Below, in pieces: positions 18,276 through 28,261 of a stretch of DNA of 64,000 nt. How positions within the stretch are numbered: position 1 is the first letter of the stretch; each line of letters begins with the position of its first letter. The translations under genes were made by a program, and so were the position numbers. The stretch is from contig NZ_OESS01000002.1 in NCBI RefSeq assembly GCF_900240285.1, positions 372,001 to 436,000 on the forward strand, in the 5' to 3' direction. The notes beneath the pieces were generated by a model that was given only the letters and a program-made list of their open reading frames with translations, did not search any database and had not been told where the DNA came from. This stretch comes from Halobacillus sp. Marseille-P3879. GTDB lineage: Bacteria; Bacillota; Bacilli; Bacillales; Halobacillaceae.

Positions 18276-18701
18276 GTGAAAAAGAAATTATTAGTGCCTT
18301 TTGATGCATCACCCAGCTCTACACGTGCGCTTACGTATGCTGTTCAATTTGCTGAAGAGGTGGGGTATGAACTCGTTATTTTAAATGTACAGCTTGAATT
18401 CAACACGAGAAATGTTCGTAAATTTGCGGGTGAAAATCAAATTAAATATTATCAGGAAGAAGCGGCGAGTCAGGCATTTGAATCGGCGAAAGAATATTTA
18501 GAGCATCATGAAGTTACTTATACCCTCAGGAAAAGAATTGGAGTTCCGGATCAGGTTATTTTGGAGGAATCAGGTGACGAAGGTATCAGCTTAATCGTAA
18601 TGGGAACTAGAGGAGTAGGACGAGTAAAAGGAGCAATTCTAGGAAGTGTAAGCTATAACGTACTACAATCAACCAAAATTCCGGTGACGATTGTTCCATA
18701 A
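18276..18701 (+). CDS. universal stress protein UspA family
   Basis: 141-residue UspA domain. It opens KKLLVPFDASPSSTRAL and carries the ATP-binding signature GTRGVGRVKGAILGSVSYNV, so it is probably an ATP-binding Usp. GTG start with AAGGAGGGGG upstream. It is alone, followed by the thiT riboswitch region. Usp proteins help survival in stress; the specific trigger is unknown. Confidence 0.92.
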   Translation: MKKKLLVPFDASPSSTRALTYAVQFAEEVGYELVILNVQLEFNTRNVRKFAGENQIKYYQEEAASQAFESAKEYLEHHEVTYTLRKRIGVPDQVILEESGDEGISLIVMGTRGVGRVKGAILGSVSYNVLQSTKIPVTIVP

Positions 18702-18707
18702 AGTGAT

Positions 18708-18736
18708 TTGTCAGGATTGTTACTTTAATTTATAAT
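18708..18736 (+). promoter_or_regulatory. promoter of the thiT transcript
   Basis: TTGTCA (18708-18713), 17-nt spacer, TATAAT (18731-18736), about 32 nt before the TPP aptamer. Confidence 0.7.
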
Positions 18737-18767
18737 TATTTAATGCGAGAAAAGCAACGATAATAGA

Positions 18768-18856
18768 AGCCTTCAAGGGGAGCCTGTGTGCTGAGAGTGA
18801 ACATGATGTTCTGACCCTTCGAACCTGTCAGTTAGTACTGATGCAGGGATGGTGGT
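18768..18856 (+). promoter_or_regulatory. TPP riboswitch (thi box)
   Basis: Contains the conserved thi-box blocks in order: CAAGGGGAGCC, GTGCTGAGAGTGAAC, GACCCTTCGAACCTGTCAG, TTAGTACTGATGCAGGGATG. It would bind thiamine pyrophosphate and control the thiamine transporter gene downstream. Confidence 0.95.
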
Positions 18857-18866
18857 TTTTTTGATG

Positions 18867-18919
18867 GCGATGCACGGGATTCCTCCATCAGGAAGCTTCC
18901 CTGGGGCATTGCTTTTTTT
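18867..18919 (+). terminator. expression-platform terminator of the TPP riboswitch
   Basis: GCGATGC (18867-18873) pairs with GCATTGC (18906-18912) around a further stem, followed by TTTTTTT. Between the aptamer and thiT, so attenuation by premature termination when TPP is bound is expected. Confidence 0.8.
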
Positions 18920-19024
18920 GTACTTATTAAAGATCTAAAGTACAAGAAAAACTACGACTACCGTCATTGGGCCTGGCGATCAGCCAAGTTTTTCTAATGT
19001 CTTTACTTAAGGGGGGAGATGTAA

Positions 19025-19600
19025 GTGAGAAACAACCGTGTATTATTTCTGGTAGAAGCGGCTATTTTCTCTGCGCTGGCCATTCTTTTAGACGTTCTGC
19101 CGTTCTTATCATTTAAGCTATGGGCTCAAGGCGGGTCAGTATCGTTTTCTATGGTTCCTGTTTTTATCATGGCCTTTCGGTGGGGAATAAAAGGAGGAGT
19201 TGTGACTGGACTGTTATTAGGGTTTTACCAAATCCTTGCAGGAGCATATATTGTAACCCCGGTTCAAACTTTTCTTGACTATATAGTCGCTTTTGGTGTG
19301 ATCGGTATAGCCGGCATTGTGACAAAGCAGGTATGGGAAGCGGCAGCAGCCCGTGATAACAAAAGTTTGTTGATCTGGATTGTGACAGGAGTCTTTGTGG
19401 GTAGTCTGCTTCGCTTTTTAAGCCACTTTATTGCTGGTATCATATTTTATGGTACGCTTGCTCCTGAAGGAATGTCTGTGTGGTTTTATTCTCTGACTTA
19501 TAATGGAGGATATATGCTTCCGACATTTGTTCTGTGTTCGATTATATTAGGATTATTATTCATTCAGCGCCCGGCACTGTTGACTCAAAAAGGGTCGTAA
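19025..19600 (+). CDS. thiT: thiamine ECF transporter S component
   Basis: 191-residue ThiT (YuaJ) with six predicted membrane helices. It contains the family stretch QGGSVSFSMVPVFIMAFRWG and GGYMLPTFVLC, which line the thiamine site in known ThiT. It binds thiamine and works with the shared ECF energy module (EcfA/A'/T), which is not encoded nearby. Start is GTG after GGGGGGAG. The TPP riboswitch upstream confirms the assignment independently. Confidence 0.95.
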   Translation: MRNNRVLFLVEAAIFSALAILLDVLPFLSFKLWAQGGSVSFSMVPVFIMAFRWGIKGGVVTGLLLGFYQILAGAYIVTPVQTFLDYIVAFGVIGIAGIVTKQVWEAAAARDNKSLLIWIVTGVFVGSLLRFLSHFIAGIIFYGTLAPEGMSVWFYSLTYNGGYMLPTFVLCSIILGLLFIQRPALLTQKGS

Positions 19601-19654
19601 AAGATAAAAGGTGTTCATGTTCCTTTGACATGTAAACTAACTTAATAATTTGAG

Positions 19655-19980
19655 AAAATATAAAACAATTAGGCTGCTTTACTCCATATTTAATAGGAGA
19701 AAGGTAGCCTAATTTTTCTTGAATTCTTTCTTCATAATAATGTTTTAGATATTGATCAACACGGAGAATAACCTCTGAGTTGGTTAGGGAATTGGGTTTG
19801 GTATACGCAAATTCCTCAGATTTTGAACTTGATTGAAAAGATGCAATGACCGTTTTATCCCAACAACTGCCTAATTGTCTCTTCTTGACATACTGCTGAC
19901 TAAGTTTTGTCCGGTCATTTACCCTTGGAAAGCATATGAACTATAAATGTTCCCTTGGTCGGAACGCATGATTACTCCTT
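19655..19980 (-). pseudogene. IS3 family transposase (OrfB) remnant
   Basis: On the minus strand, pieces of the C-terminal IS3 OrfB integrase are readable in more than one frame: VIMRSDQGNIYSSYAFQ (the second DDE aspartate region), then SCWDKTVIASFQSSSKSEEF, and finally HYYEERIQEKLGYLSPIKY. A stop follows YAFQG and a frame change separates it from the rest. The catalytic Glu of the usual ESFFSSLK motif is Ala here (IASFQS). No upstream OrfB or OrfA part and no terminal repeats were found, so it is dead. Confidence 0.85.
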
Positions 19981-20078
19981 CCGGTTGTTCCATCGGCAGA
20001 AAGAAGCAGGAGCAGCCAGCTTATGGAAGGATTCTCCCTTGTTATGTCGAAAAAGATATAACAGAGAGGGGTGTAAAA

Positions 20079-20942
20079 GTGAACCGGATTATTGCTACGT
20101 TTTCAATTGCTGCAGTTGATCCAGCTACAGGAGAAGCTGGAGTCGCAGTTCAATCTAAATTTTTGGGAGTGGGATCTGTGGTCCCCTGGGCGAAAGCTGG
20201 AGTGGGAGCTGTAGCTACACAGGCTTTTGCCAACCCGGCTTATGGACCAGAAGGTTTGTACTATTTAAGTCAAGGCAAATCGGCTCAGGAAACACTTAAT
20301 GAATTGATTGCAAATGATGAAAGTGCAGCGGATCGCCAGGTAGGTGTTGTGGACAATCAGGGCTGTGCAGCAACTTATACAGGGGACCGGTGCTACGAGT
20401 GGGCTGGGGGGATAACCGGCAGGAATTATGCCGCTCAAGGAAATATTTTAGTAAACAGAGAAACTGTAACAGAAATGGGGAAAGCCTTTGAAGAGAGTGA
20501 AGGAACGCTGGCAGACCGGCTTCTTTCTGGTCTGCAGGCAGCTCAGCGTGCTGGGGGAGACAAGCGAGGCAAGCAATCAGCAGCCATTTATATAGAGAAA
20601 GAAAAAGGGGGATATGGAGGGTTAAGTAATGTATTTGTGGACCTGCGTGTGGACGACCACCCTGATCCGATTGATGAGTTAACTCGTATTTATCACCTTC
20701 ATCAGTTGTACTTTGCTCAATCTAAGCCGGAGCAGATTAAACCTTTAGAAGGTGCATTAAAAAATGAAGTCAGTCAGGAACTCAAAAGAATTGGGTATTT
20801 ATCATCATCAGATAATAATGAAAATGAATTTTATAATGCGTTGAAAACATTTCTTCATACAGAGAATTTTGAAGAAAGGGAACAGGAAAAAGGACTGATT
20901 GATTTAGAGGTAGTCAAGTATCTCAAGAATATGAAAAACTGA
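20079..20942 (+). CDS. DUF1028 family protein
   Basis: 287 residues. The N-terminal 220 residues match DUF1028, an Ntn-hydrolase-like fold: TFSIAAVDPATGEAGVAVQS, VGAVATQAFANPAYGP, QGNIL, and GDKRGKQSAAIYI. A C-terminal segment of about 60 residues (PLEGALKNEVSQELKRIGYL) looks like a peptidoglycan-binding-like helical extension seen in some members. The start is the GTG at 20079 with AGAGAGGGG upstream; a longer frame to 19947 overlaps an IS3 remnant and is rejected. The reaction is unknown. Confidence 0.82.
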   Translation: MNRIIATFSIAAVDPATGEAGVAVQSKFLGVGSVVPWAKAGVGAVATQAFANPAYGPEGLYYLSQGKSAQETLNELIANDESAADRQVGVVDNQGCAATYTGDRCYEWAGGITGRNYAAQGNILVNRETVTEMGKAFEESEGTLADRLLSGLQAAQRAGGDKRGKQSAAIYIEKEKGGYGGLSNVFVDLRVDDHPDPIDELTRIYHLHQLYFAQSKPEQIKPLEGALKNEVSQELKRIGYLSSSDNNENEFYNALKTFLHTENFEEREQEKGLIDLEVVKYLKNMKN

Positions 20943-20948
20943 TTAACC

Positions 20949-20977
20949 AAAACTGTCCGGGTAGGGCAGTTTTTTTG
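20949..20977 (+). terminator. terminator after the DUF1028 gene
   Basis: AAACTGTCC pairs with GGGCAGTTT (one G-U), followed by a T-run that overlaps the -35 box of the next gene. Confidence 0.7.
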
Positions 20978-21008
20978 ACATCGACAGTAAATTAGATTAA
21001 TATCTAAT
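20975..21008 (+). promoter_or_regulatory. promoter and palindromic operator of the arsR-DUF2087 gene
   Basis: TTGACA at 20975-20980 and a weaker TAATAT at 20998-21003 with a 17-nt spacer. The palindrome ATTAGAT-TAAT-ATCTAAT (20991-21008) covers the -10 region, the place expected for an ArsR-type autorepressor. Confidence 0.65.
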
Positions 21009-21042
21009 TAGATACTCATTAAATTCAGGGGGGTGAAATTTT

Positions 21043-21630
21043 ATGCAGTTAGACAAAATGGTGGTCTTTTATAAAGCGATTGGCGATCCAACCAGACTCA
21101 GAATCGTTTCCTTACTAAAAAATGGCCCTCTCCATGGACAGGCCATCGCTCATAAGCTTGGTTTGAGAGCTCCAACAATTACTCATCATTTAAAAAAATT
21201 AAAAGATACAGGTATGTTGTATTCGAGAAGAGAAAAGAATACTGTCTACTTTTATTTAGATGAAAAGAAACTGGAGGCTATGGCAACTGCAATTCTAAGG
21301 CTGGGAGCGGATGAGATGAAGAAACAGGACTTTTTTATGAATGATTCCGAGCAAATGAAAATCTTGCGGAACTATATACGTAAAGATGGTACGTTGATTC
21401 AATTACCGAGTCAGTTAAAAAAGAAACTTGTTATTCTCTCTTATTATGTCCAGGGGTTTGAAACGGGAAAAGTGTATAAGGAAAGTGAAATTAACAGTTA
21501 TGTGAAGCAGTTTTTTGATGATTATGCCACGTTAAGACGTGAATGGATTATGCATCAATTTATGTATCGTGAGAATAATCTATATGAATTAAACCCAGAA
21601 GAAATGTGGCCTTTAGTTGTAAAAAGGTAA
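21043..21630 (+). CDS. ArsR-type regulator with DUF2087 domain
   Basis: 195 residues. Residues 1-85 form a winged helix of ArsR type (KAIGDPTRLRIVSLLKNGPL, then LRAPTITHHLKKLKDTGML, the recognition helix). Residues about 115-190 match DUF2087 (LPSQLKKKLVILSYYVQGFE, KVYKESEINSYVKQFFDD, LRREWI). No CVCD-type metal motif is present in the sensing helix, so a classical arsenic or metal sensor is unlikely. Its promoter contains a palindrome suited to autorepression. No neighbouring target gene is obvious. Confidence 0.87.
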   Translation: MQLDKMVVFYKAIGDPTRLRIVSLLKNGPLHGQAIAHKLGLRAPTITHHLKKLKDTGMLYSRREKNTVYFYLDEKKLEAMATAILRLGADEMKKQDFFMNDSEQMKILRNYIRKDGTLIQLPSQLKKKLVILSYYVQGFETGKVYKESEINSYVKQFFDDYATLRREWIMHQFMYRENNLYELNPEEMWPLVVKR

Positions 21631-21648
21631 ACCGCGAATCAGCCGGGC

Positions 21649-21685
21649 AGGCTGTCGAGAAAGTCTCGACAGCCTGATTTTTTCT
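21649..21685 (+). terminator. terminator after the arsR-DUF2087 gene
   Basis: Perfect 12-bp stem AGGCTGTCGAGA / TCTCGACAGCCT, 3-nt loop AAG, then GATTTTTT. A near-identical hairpin ends the next gene (23935-23961). Confidence 0.92.
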
Positions 21686-21769
21686 GATCTCTTTTATTTT
21701 TCACCGGGGGATAATTATTAAGAGGCTTAGTAAATAAGAAAATTTCATCAGAAAATATGTAAAAATCTA

Positions 21770-21797
21770 TAAATAATACGGAAAAATCAACCGATAA
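21770..21797 (+). promoter_or_regulatory. putative sigma-D promoter of the chemoreceptor gene
   Basis: TAAA (21770-21773), 16 nt, then ACCGATAA (21790-21797); the sigma-D consensus is TAAA-N15-GCCGATAT. This fits a chemotaxis gene. Confidence 0.6.
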
Positions 21798-21831
21798 AGA
21801 GAGGAGCAGGTTCAATAAAGGGGGAGTAAAT

Positions 21832-23907
21832 TTGAAAAGAAAGCGAACAGGTTTGAAAGGTTTTTTTACGAAAAGAATTCAGCGTCAGTTTCTGTTTCCG
21901 TTTTTATTATTGATATTATTAACAGGAGTGATTGTAGCTGGCACTAGTTATTGGTTTAGTCTTAACAATACCACTTCTGCCATGACGGATAATGTTGAAC
22001 AGCAAATGGAATCAATGAGTGATTCATTTGATACTCTGTTCGACAGTATAAGTCACAACGCTGACCGCTATTCAGAAGATAATGCATTAGTAAATGCGGA
22101 AGCCAATAGAGAGGAAATATTGGATCGATTTGGGGAAACTCAATCTTCAAACCCATATATATTAAATATTTATATGGGAGAAAAAGAATCCCAAAATATG
22201 TATATTTACCCTGAGGCTGATTTAGGAGAGGATTATGATCCGACTGACCGTCCCTGGTTTACTGAGGCTGAAGCAAGTCCCGGTGAAGTAATATGGACAG
22301 AGCCGTATGAAGATGCAGCCACCGGAGATATGATTGTCAGTGCAGCCCGGGTGATTGAAGATGGAAGTGACATATCTGGTGTATTTGCTATTGATTTTAC
22401 AGTTAATACACTATTTGAAATGATTGATGAGGTGGAAGTTGGAGAAACAGGTAATGCCATGCTGCTGAGTGACTCCGGTATTTATCTTGCGCACCCCAAC
22501 GAGGAACTAATAGGAACAAGTGCTGAGGACGAACCATTTTTTGAAGAAGTTATGGAAAACGAATCGGGCTCCTATCGATTTGACGATGGAGAGGAAAAGA
22601 CTATAGCCTATGCTACCAATGAAAAGACTGGATGGAAAATGGCTGGGACTGTGCAAGTCACAGATTTTGTGTCCCAGGCTAATACGATCATCCTGCCTAT
22701 CGTTCTTGTCCTGGCTGGTGTTATTCTTCTTTCATTAGTTATTGCTGTATTTTTAACGCGTTACCTGACAAAACCAATTAAAGAGCTGCAGGAAGCCATG
22801 AATGAAGCAGGAAAAGGTAACTTTGCTATCCAGGCAGAGATGGACCGCAATGATGAAATTGGAGAACTTTCTCGAGATTTTGATCAAATGATTCAATCGA
22901 TTCGTTCACTTATTCATCAGGTGAAACATTCGTCCAATCAAGTAAGCAGTTCAGCAGAAAATGTAGTTGCCAACTCAGAAGAGAATGCAGCAGCTGCTCA
23001 GGAAATATCCAGAGCCATTCAGGAAATTGCCTCAGGAGCTCAGAACCAGACAGAAATGATGGATGAAAGCGTGCAATCCTCTCAAACGCTTGCTGATACG
23101 ATACAGGACGTGGTTGACCAAAGTGAAACCATTAAATTAAAGTCGGATCAGCTGTTAAATCAATCGGAAGAAGCGAAGCAAATTGTCGGGAATTTGCGTA
23201 ATCACTCCAATCAAACAAATTCAATGACAAGTGAGATGCGTGAGTCAATAGAGGATCTGCAAAGCAGTTCGGACAACATTAATCAGGTAGTAAGTACCAT
23301 TTCCGGAATTGCGGGGCAGACGAATTTGTTAGCTCTTAATGCAGCGATCGAAGCTGCACGTGCCGGTGAAGCAGGAAAAGGATTTGCTGTTGTTGCCGAA
23401 GAAGTACGTAAGCTCGCTGAACAATCAGAAAAAGCCTTGACTGATGTAGCTTCTATGATTGAGCACATGCAGATGCGTACAAAAGAAATTGTTAGTCTTA
23501 TTGAAAAAACCGGGCAAGTTGTTTCTGATCAGGAAGAGTCGGTTAATGAAACCGAGAAATCTTTTAACGGAGTGTTTCAAAATGTTGCCGAGAACGTAGA
23601 AGCTATAAACGGCATTATTCACTCAATGAAGCAGATGGACTATCAAAAAGACCAGCTGGTTCAAAACATCGACGGCATCAGCAATGTGACAGAAGAAACA
23701 GCTGCCGCTGCTCAGCAAGTGTCCGCTTCGGTCCAGGAAAGTAATTCGGCGATGGATCAATTGAATCATCTTGCTGAAAACCTGGAGAATGTGGCAGCCT
23801 CAATGGAAAAGGAATTAGAAAACTTTCAACTAAGTGAGCAATCAGACCGCTTAGTTCAAACTTTAAATTTTGAACGTGAAAATTCTACTGAGCAGAAAAC
23901 CGGATAA
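21832..23907 (+). CDS. methyl-accepting chemotaxis protein with dCache domain
   Basis: 691 residues. TM1 at about 18-42, an extracellular double-Cache sensor (about 45-275; [20 protein letters not shown] is typical), TM2 at about 285-308, HAMP to about 362, then the signalling domain with the hairpin tip ([40 protein letters not shown]). Start is TTG with GGGGGAG upstream. The dCache domain senses small molecules, often amino acids; this ligand is unknown. A sigma-D-like promoter precedes it and a terminator follows. Confidence 0.95.
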   Translation: MKRKRTGLKGFFTKRIQRQFLFPFLLLILLTGVIVAGTSYWFSLNNTTSAMTDNVEQQMESMSDSFDTLFDSISHNADRYSEDNALVNAEANREEILDRFGETQSSNPYILNIYMGEKESQNMYIYPEADLGEDYDPTDRPWFTEAEASPGEVIWTEPYEDAATGDMIVSAARVIEDGSDISGVFAIDFTVNTLFEMIDEVEVGETGNAMLLSDSGIYLAHPNEELIGTSAEDEPFFEEVMENESGSYRFDDGEEKTIAYATNEKTGWKMAGTVQVTDFVSQANTIILPIVLVLAGVILLSLVIAVFLTRYLTKPIKELQEAMNEAGKGNFAIQAEMDRNDEIGELSRDFDQMIQSIRSLIHQVKHSSNQVSSSAENVVANSEENAAAAQEISRAIQEIASGAQNQTEMMDESVQSSQTLADTIQDVVDQSETIKLKSDQLLNQSEEAKQIVGNLRNHSNQTNSMTSEMRESIEDLQSSSDNINQVVSTISGIAGQTNLLALNAAIEAARAGEAGKGFAVVAEEVRKLAEQSEKALTDVASMIEHMQMRTKEIVSLIEKTGQVVSDQEESVNETEKSFNGVFQNVAENVEAINGIIHSMKQMDYQKDQLVQNIDGISNVTEETAAAAQQVSASVQESNSAMDQLNHLAENLENVAASMEKELENFQLSEQSDRLVQTLNFERENSTEQKTG

Positions 23908-23934
23908 TTAAAAAATTACAGTCCATTTAACTTC

Positions 23935-23975
23935 AGACTGTCGAGAAAGTCTCGACAGTCTTAATTTTATTTTGG
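23935..23975 (+). terminator. terminator of the chemoreceptor gene
   Basis: 12-bp stem AGACTGTCGAGA / TCTCGACAGTCT, loop AAG, then a T-rich tract. It differs from the 21649 hairpin by one compensated base pair. Confidence 0.88.
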
Positions 23976-24038
23976 ACCTTTCATTTTTTACCGCGTTAAT
24001 TTGGTACATTATAAGAACTATCTAAGGCGGCGTTAGTC

Positions 24039-24345
24039 ATGTTTCACTCTAGAAAAGAACTAAAGTGAAATCGAAATAGTGATCGTTGAAGAACTGGCAC
24101 CCGAAGAGCACTTGCTTCGTAAGATTGATCAATACATAGATTTTTCCTTTATCCCTGAAAGAGTACGTGCTTACTCGGAAGACAATGGCCGTCCTTCTCT
24201 TGATCCTCATGTGTTATTCAAAATGATGTTTATTGGCTATTTCTATGGGATTCGTTCGGAACGGGAATTGGAAAGACAAAATGAAAATAACGCAGCCCGT
24301 GCACACAAAAAAGTTACAGTCTATTTATTAGACTGTAACTTTTTT
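24039..24345 (+). pseudogene. IS1182 family transposase remnant
   Basis: The N-terminus of an IS1182 transposase is readable: MFHSRKELK (24039-24065), then in another frame EIEIVIVEELAPEEHLLRK, IDFSFIPERVRAYSEDNGRP, and LFKMMFIGYFYGIRSEREL. The frame changes at about 24066, and homology ends near 24290. It then passes into a perfect hairpin (AAAAAAGTTACAGTCT / AGACTGTAACTTTTTT, 24307-24345), probably the far end of the element or its terminator. The region from 24346 to 24548 shows no gene. Confidence 0.85.
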
Positions 24346-24548
24346 GTTTCAGTAACGTTTGAGTAGTCTGAATAAAGGTTAAATATTATTATACCTCTAA
24401 AACACAGAGGAGCGCTCGGTGAGAGATTAGTTACATATAAGGATGATTCTTTTACTGTTTGTTAGCAATCAGGCCTCTTTTAACAGGTCAACCGTCTAAC
24501 AATTTAAGGAGCTAATTAAAAAGAGTGTTATAACAGGAGGGGTTAGTT

Positions 24549-27500
24549 TTGTTAGAAAGAGACCATACCGTTGTAACTATTAACGGCAGGGAATACTTAG
24601 CAGACCCTGGACAGAATTTAATAGATCTTATTAATTCTGCAGGGGAAAATGTTCCGCAGATTTGTTATAACGAATCTCTAGGACCAATACAAACATGTGA
24701 TACATGTGTTGTTCAAGTAAACGGGAATATGCAAAGGGCGTGTGGTACGAAGGTGGAAGCAGGAATGAAGGTACAAACCCAACTTCCTCAGGTCCAAATG
24801 GCACAAAAAGAAGCCCTTGACCGCATCCTGGAAAATCACGAGCTGTATTGTACAGTCTGTGACTATAATAATGGAGACTGTGAAATTCACAATACAATGG
24901 CTGAGTTTGGGTTAGAACACCAATCTCGTCCTTTTCAGGAAAAACCTTATAATCGCGATGAGTCTGGATCATTCTACCGTTATGATCCGGATCAGTGTAT
25001 TTTGTGCGGACGTTGTGTGGAAGTTTGTCAGGACGTTCAAGTTAATGAAACCTTAACCATTGATTGGGAACGAAAACAACCACGTGTTATCTGGGATAAC
25101 GATGTACCAATTGACCAATCGTCGTGTGTAAACTGTGGTCAATGCTCCACTGTGTGTCCGTGTAACGCCATGATGGAAAAAGGAATGGAAGGGGAAGCAG
25201 GTTTTTTGACTGACCAGGAACCTGGAATGTTAAAGTCCATGATTGAGTTGACTAAAAAAGTAGAAACCGGTTATGGTCCCTTGTTCGCAGTCTCGGATTC
25301 TGAAGCGGCTATGCGTGAGGAGAGAATTAAAAAAACAAAAACGGTGTGTACGTATTGTGGAGTTGGATGTTCTTTTGATGTATGGACCAAAGACCGGCAG
25401 ATTTTAAAGGTGGAGCCAAATGCCGAATCTCCAGCGAATGGCATTGCTACATGCGTCAAAGGTAAATTTGGTTGGGATTACGTAAATAGCGAGAAACGAC
25501 TGACCAAACCATTAATCCGGCGTGGAGAGACATTTGAAGAGGTTGAGTGGGACGAAGCAATTTCATACGTGGCTAAACGACTGACTGAAATTAAGGAGAA
25601 AAGAGGAGCAGACGATTTAGGGTTTATTTCCTCTTCTAAAGCTACAAATGAAGAGTCTTATCTAATGCAAAAGCTCTCCCGCCAAATTATAGGAACAAAC
25701 AATGTAGATAATTGTTCCAGGTATTGTCAATCGCCTGCAACAAAAGGTTTGTTCCGAACAGTGGGTCATGGAGGGGATTCTGGAACAATTGATGATATTG
25801 CTAAAGCAAATTTAGTACTCACTATTGGTTCTAATACAGACGAATCTCATCCTGTATTAGCTTCTCGTATTAAGCGGTCTCAAAAGCTATTTGGCCAGAA
25901 ACTGTTCGTATTTGACCTCCGAAAGCACGAGATGGCCAGACGGGCTGATCGTTTCTATCAACCTAAATCAGGAACAGATTTAGTATGGATCTCAGCCATA
26001 TCGAAGTATATTCTGGACCAAGGCCTTGAGGACAAATCCTTTATCGAGAAATGGGTGAATGACTTCGAAGCTTATCGTGAAAGTCTACAGCCTTTTACGA
26101 TGGAATATGCTTCAGAACTTACAGGCATTCCTAAAGAAGAGCTTATCGAAGTTGCTGAAGAAATTGTTAAAGCTGATAAAGTCTCTATCTGTTGGGCTAT
26201 GGGCGTAACCCAGCACATGCGGGGCAGTGACACGAGTACCGCTATATCCAATTTACTTCTCCTTACGGGGAATTATCGAAAAGAGGGGTGTGGGGCTTAT
26301 CCTTTAAGAGGACATAATAACGTACAGGGATGCAGTGATTTTGGAAGTATGCCTAACTTCTTTCCAGGTTACGAGGAAACAACGAATGATGAGGTACGGG
26401 AAAGATATGAGAAAGCCTGGAACTGCACGATTCCTAAAGAACCCGGTAAGGATAACCACCAGATGATCGAAGCGATTCATGCTGGCAATCTGAGTGCCAT
26501 GTACGTTATTGGAGAAGATACGGGCATTGTTGATGCTAACATTAACTATGTTACTGAAGCTTTTGAGAAACTGGATTTATTTATTGTACAAGATTTATTT
26601 TTAACAAAAACAGCTGAATATGCTGACATTGTCCTGCCAGCGGTACCCAGCCTGGAAAAGGAAGGGACATTTACGAATACCGAGCGTCGAATTCAGCGTT
26701 TGTATAAAGCTCTGGATCCTTTGCCGGGAGCAAAACCTGATTGGGAAATCCTTCAACTAGTTGCTCGAGAGCTTGGTGGTGACTGGGACTATGATCATCC
26801 ATCCGAGATTATGGCAGAGGCAGCAAGCTTAGCACCTTTATTTGCAGGGGTGACTTATGAACGACTTGAAGGATATAACTCTTTACAATGGCCCGTAGCC
26901 GAAGATGGTACAGATGAACCGCTTCTTTTCCAGGAAGGATTTCCGTTCGAAGACGGTAAAGCTAAGTTTTTCCCGCTTGAATACGAATTGCAGTATGATA
27001 CTACTGAAAAATACGATCTTCACGTCAACAATGGACGACTGCTTGAACATTTTCATGAAGGTAACATGACTTATAAGGTTGAAGGTATTGCTAGAAAAAC
27101 GCCAAATCCATTTGTGGAAGTTTCACCTGAGCTTGCAGATGAGCGTGGAATACGTGAAGGGGCAGAAGTGAAACTGATATCCGAAGCCGGAGAAGCTAAT
27201 GGATGGGTAACTGTTACCGAGCGTGTAAGAGGTAAAGAATTATTTATTCCTATGAGTGCAAATGGAAAGTCTGCTGTCAATCTTTTAACGGATAATCGTG
27301 TCGACAAAGATACAAATACACCTGCTTACAAAGAAATTGCAGTACGGATGGAAGTCTTGAAAGAAGAAGGGAAGTCACCGATCCCTTCGAATAATCATCG
27401 TAAAGGGAATCCCGTGCCGCAATACAGTGTGAATGTAGAAAATAAATGGGAACGTGATGATTATGTTTTCCCAGGGGATCAGGTGAATAAAGATGGCTAA
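24549..27500 (+). CDS. formate dehydrogenase alpha subunit, molybdopterin type
   Basis: 983 residues, like B. subtilis YrhE/YjgC. In order: a 2Fe-2S ferredoxin-like domain (residues 1-80; [15 protein letters not shown]), a His-Cys Fe-S segment ([14 protein letters not shown]), two 4Fe-4S motifs ([22 protein letters not shown]), the catalytic-domain 4Fe-4S site ([10 protein letters not shown]), then the molybdopterin domains. The position that is selenocysteine in E. coli FdhH is Cys393 (SRYCQSPA). It oxidises formate and passes electrons to an unknown partner. Start is TTG with AGGAGG at good spacing. The DUF1641 gene overlaps its end by 8 nt. Confidence 0.95.
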   Translation: MLERDHTVVTINGREYLADPGQNLIDLINSAGENVPQICYNESLGPIQTCDTCVVQVNGNMQRACGTKVEAGMKVQTQLPQVQMAQKEALDRILENHELYCTVCDYNNGDCEIHNTMAEFGLEHQSRPFQEKPYNRDESGSFYRYDPDQCILCGRCVEVCQDVQVNETLTIDWERKQPRVIWDNDVPIDQSSCVNCGQCSTVCPCNAMMEKGMEGEAGFLTDQEPGMLKSMIELTKKVETGYGPLFAVSDSEAAMREERIKKTKTVCTYCGVGCSFDVWTKDRQILKVEPNAESPANGIATCVKGKFGWDYVNSEKRLTKPLIRRGETFEEVEWDEAISYVAKRLTEIKEKRGADDLGFISSSKATNEESYLMQKLSRQIIGTNNVDNCSRYCQSPATKGLFRTVGHGGDSGTIDDIAKANLVLTIGSNTDESHPVLASRIKRSQKLFGQKLFVFDLRKHEMARRADRFYQPKSGTDLVWISAISKYILDQGLEDKSFIEKWVNDFEAYRESLQPFTMEYASELTGIPKEELIEVAEEIVKADKVSICWAMGVTQHMRGSDTSTAISNLLLLTGNYRKEGCGAYPLRGHNNVQGCSDFGSMPNFFPGYEETTNDEVRERYEKAWNCTIPKEPGKDNHQMIEAIHAGNLSAMYVIGEDTGIVDANINYVTEAFEKLDLFIVQDLFLTKTAEYADIVLPAVPSLEKEGTFTNTERRIQRLYKALDPLPGAKPDWEILQLVARELGGDWDYDHPSEIMAEAASLAPLFAGVTYERLEGYNSLQWPVAEDGTDEPLLFQEGFPFEDGKAKFFPLEYELQYDTTEKYDLHVNNGRLLEHFHEGNMTYKVEGIARKTPNPFVEVSPELADERGIREGAEVKLISEAGEANGWVTVTERVRGKELFIPMSANGKSAVNLLTDNRVDKDTNTPAYKEIAVRMEVLKEEGKSPIPSNNHRKGNPVPQYSVNVENKWERDDYVFPGDQVNKDG

Positions 27501-27960
27501 ATCAATTACGAATATTAAACGTATGGAAATTCCTAGAGAGAAGCAGCATGAACGGGATTTGCAGGAAGTAAAAGAGGCTGTAACAGAGAATAAAGAAGCT
27601 ATTTTACAAGGAATAAAGCTCTTAAAGTCTTTAAATGAAACAGGTACATTAGATACAGCATACGCTTTCTCTCAATCGAAGCACAAAGCAATGAAATATC
27701 TCGTGGAAGAAATAAGTAAGGATCACTATGCACAAATGCTTGAAAACCTGCCCGAGATCGTATTTATGCTCGGAGATGTGGATATGAAATCCGTTCGGGA
27801 GGCAACAGTTCGACTAAATGAAGGGATACAGGAAATGAACAGCACGGATCCTGAGCAGAAAACTTCCATACTTGATTTGGCAAAGGCTCTAAAAGACCCA
27901 GAGATCAATCGAAGTGTTACATTAATGATGCAGTTTCTAAAAGGTATGGGCCGACAATAA
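27493..27960 (+). CDS. DUF1641 protein, formate dehydrogenase partner
   Basis: 155-residue helical protein of the YrhD/YjgD family. Its DUF1641 region is about 40-155 ([30 protein letters not shown]). It overlaps the formate dehydrogenase gene by 8 nt, as yrhD and yrhE do in B. subtilis, so translational coupling and a shared function are likely. Whether it is a subunit, a chaperone or an electron-transfer partner is not established. Confidence 0.9.
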   Translation: MAKSITNIKRMEIPREKQHERDLQEVKEAVTENKEAILQGIKLLKSLNETGTLDTAYAFSQSKHKAMKYLVEEISKDHYAQMLENLPEIVFMLGDVDMKSVREATVRLNEGIQEMNSTDPEQKTSILDLAKALKDPEINRSVTLMMQFLKGMGRQ

Positions 27961-27967
27961 TCAAGAA

Positions 27968-28252
27968 ACTGGACATAAGTAAAACAATGATGTTCAAAAA
28001 TGAACAGTAAAAGGTTGAATCGTATGAACCGCAGATTAACAGCGTAGTTAAAATGCTTAAGAGTCCTGAGGGAGCAGTGTAAGTCGAAGAGAATGCAGGA
28101 AAGCGCGCTTTTTGTTACCCATGGAAGCTGAGGATCTCGAGGAAAAAGCGAAGTGGTTTGACGGAGCGAAGGTAAAAATCATTACTGGCCCATAAATAAT
28201 CCGAACTGATTCATTAGAATCGTTCGGATTATTTTTTGTTTTATAAAGTTCC
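27968..28252 (+). repeat. intergenic repeat family, copy B (about 285 bp)
   Basis: Left end ACTGGACATAAG, a GAACAGTAAAA block, TGCTTAAGAGTCCTGAGGGA, a GGAAAGCGCGCTTTTTG block, TTTGACGGAGCGAAGGTAAA, then the hairpin AATAATCCGAACTGATT / GAATCGTTCGGATTATT (28195-28232). One of the fullest copies. Its right end lies close to the stop codon (28262) of the converging DUF456 gene. It fills the gap 27961-28261. Confidence 0.88.
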
Positions 28253-28261
28253 AGTCTCTTC

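Noticed and set aside
19947-20078. 44-residue N-terminal extension of the DUF1028 protein
   Set aside because: It overlaps the IS3 remnant, has no family match, and the GTG at 20079 has a good ribosome binding site.
24001-24038. Search for inverted terminal repeats of an intact IS1182 element
   Set aside because: Only the transposase start and one hairpin are recognisable; a complete element cannot be defined.
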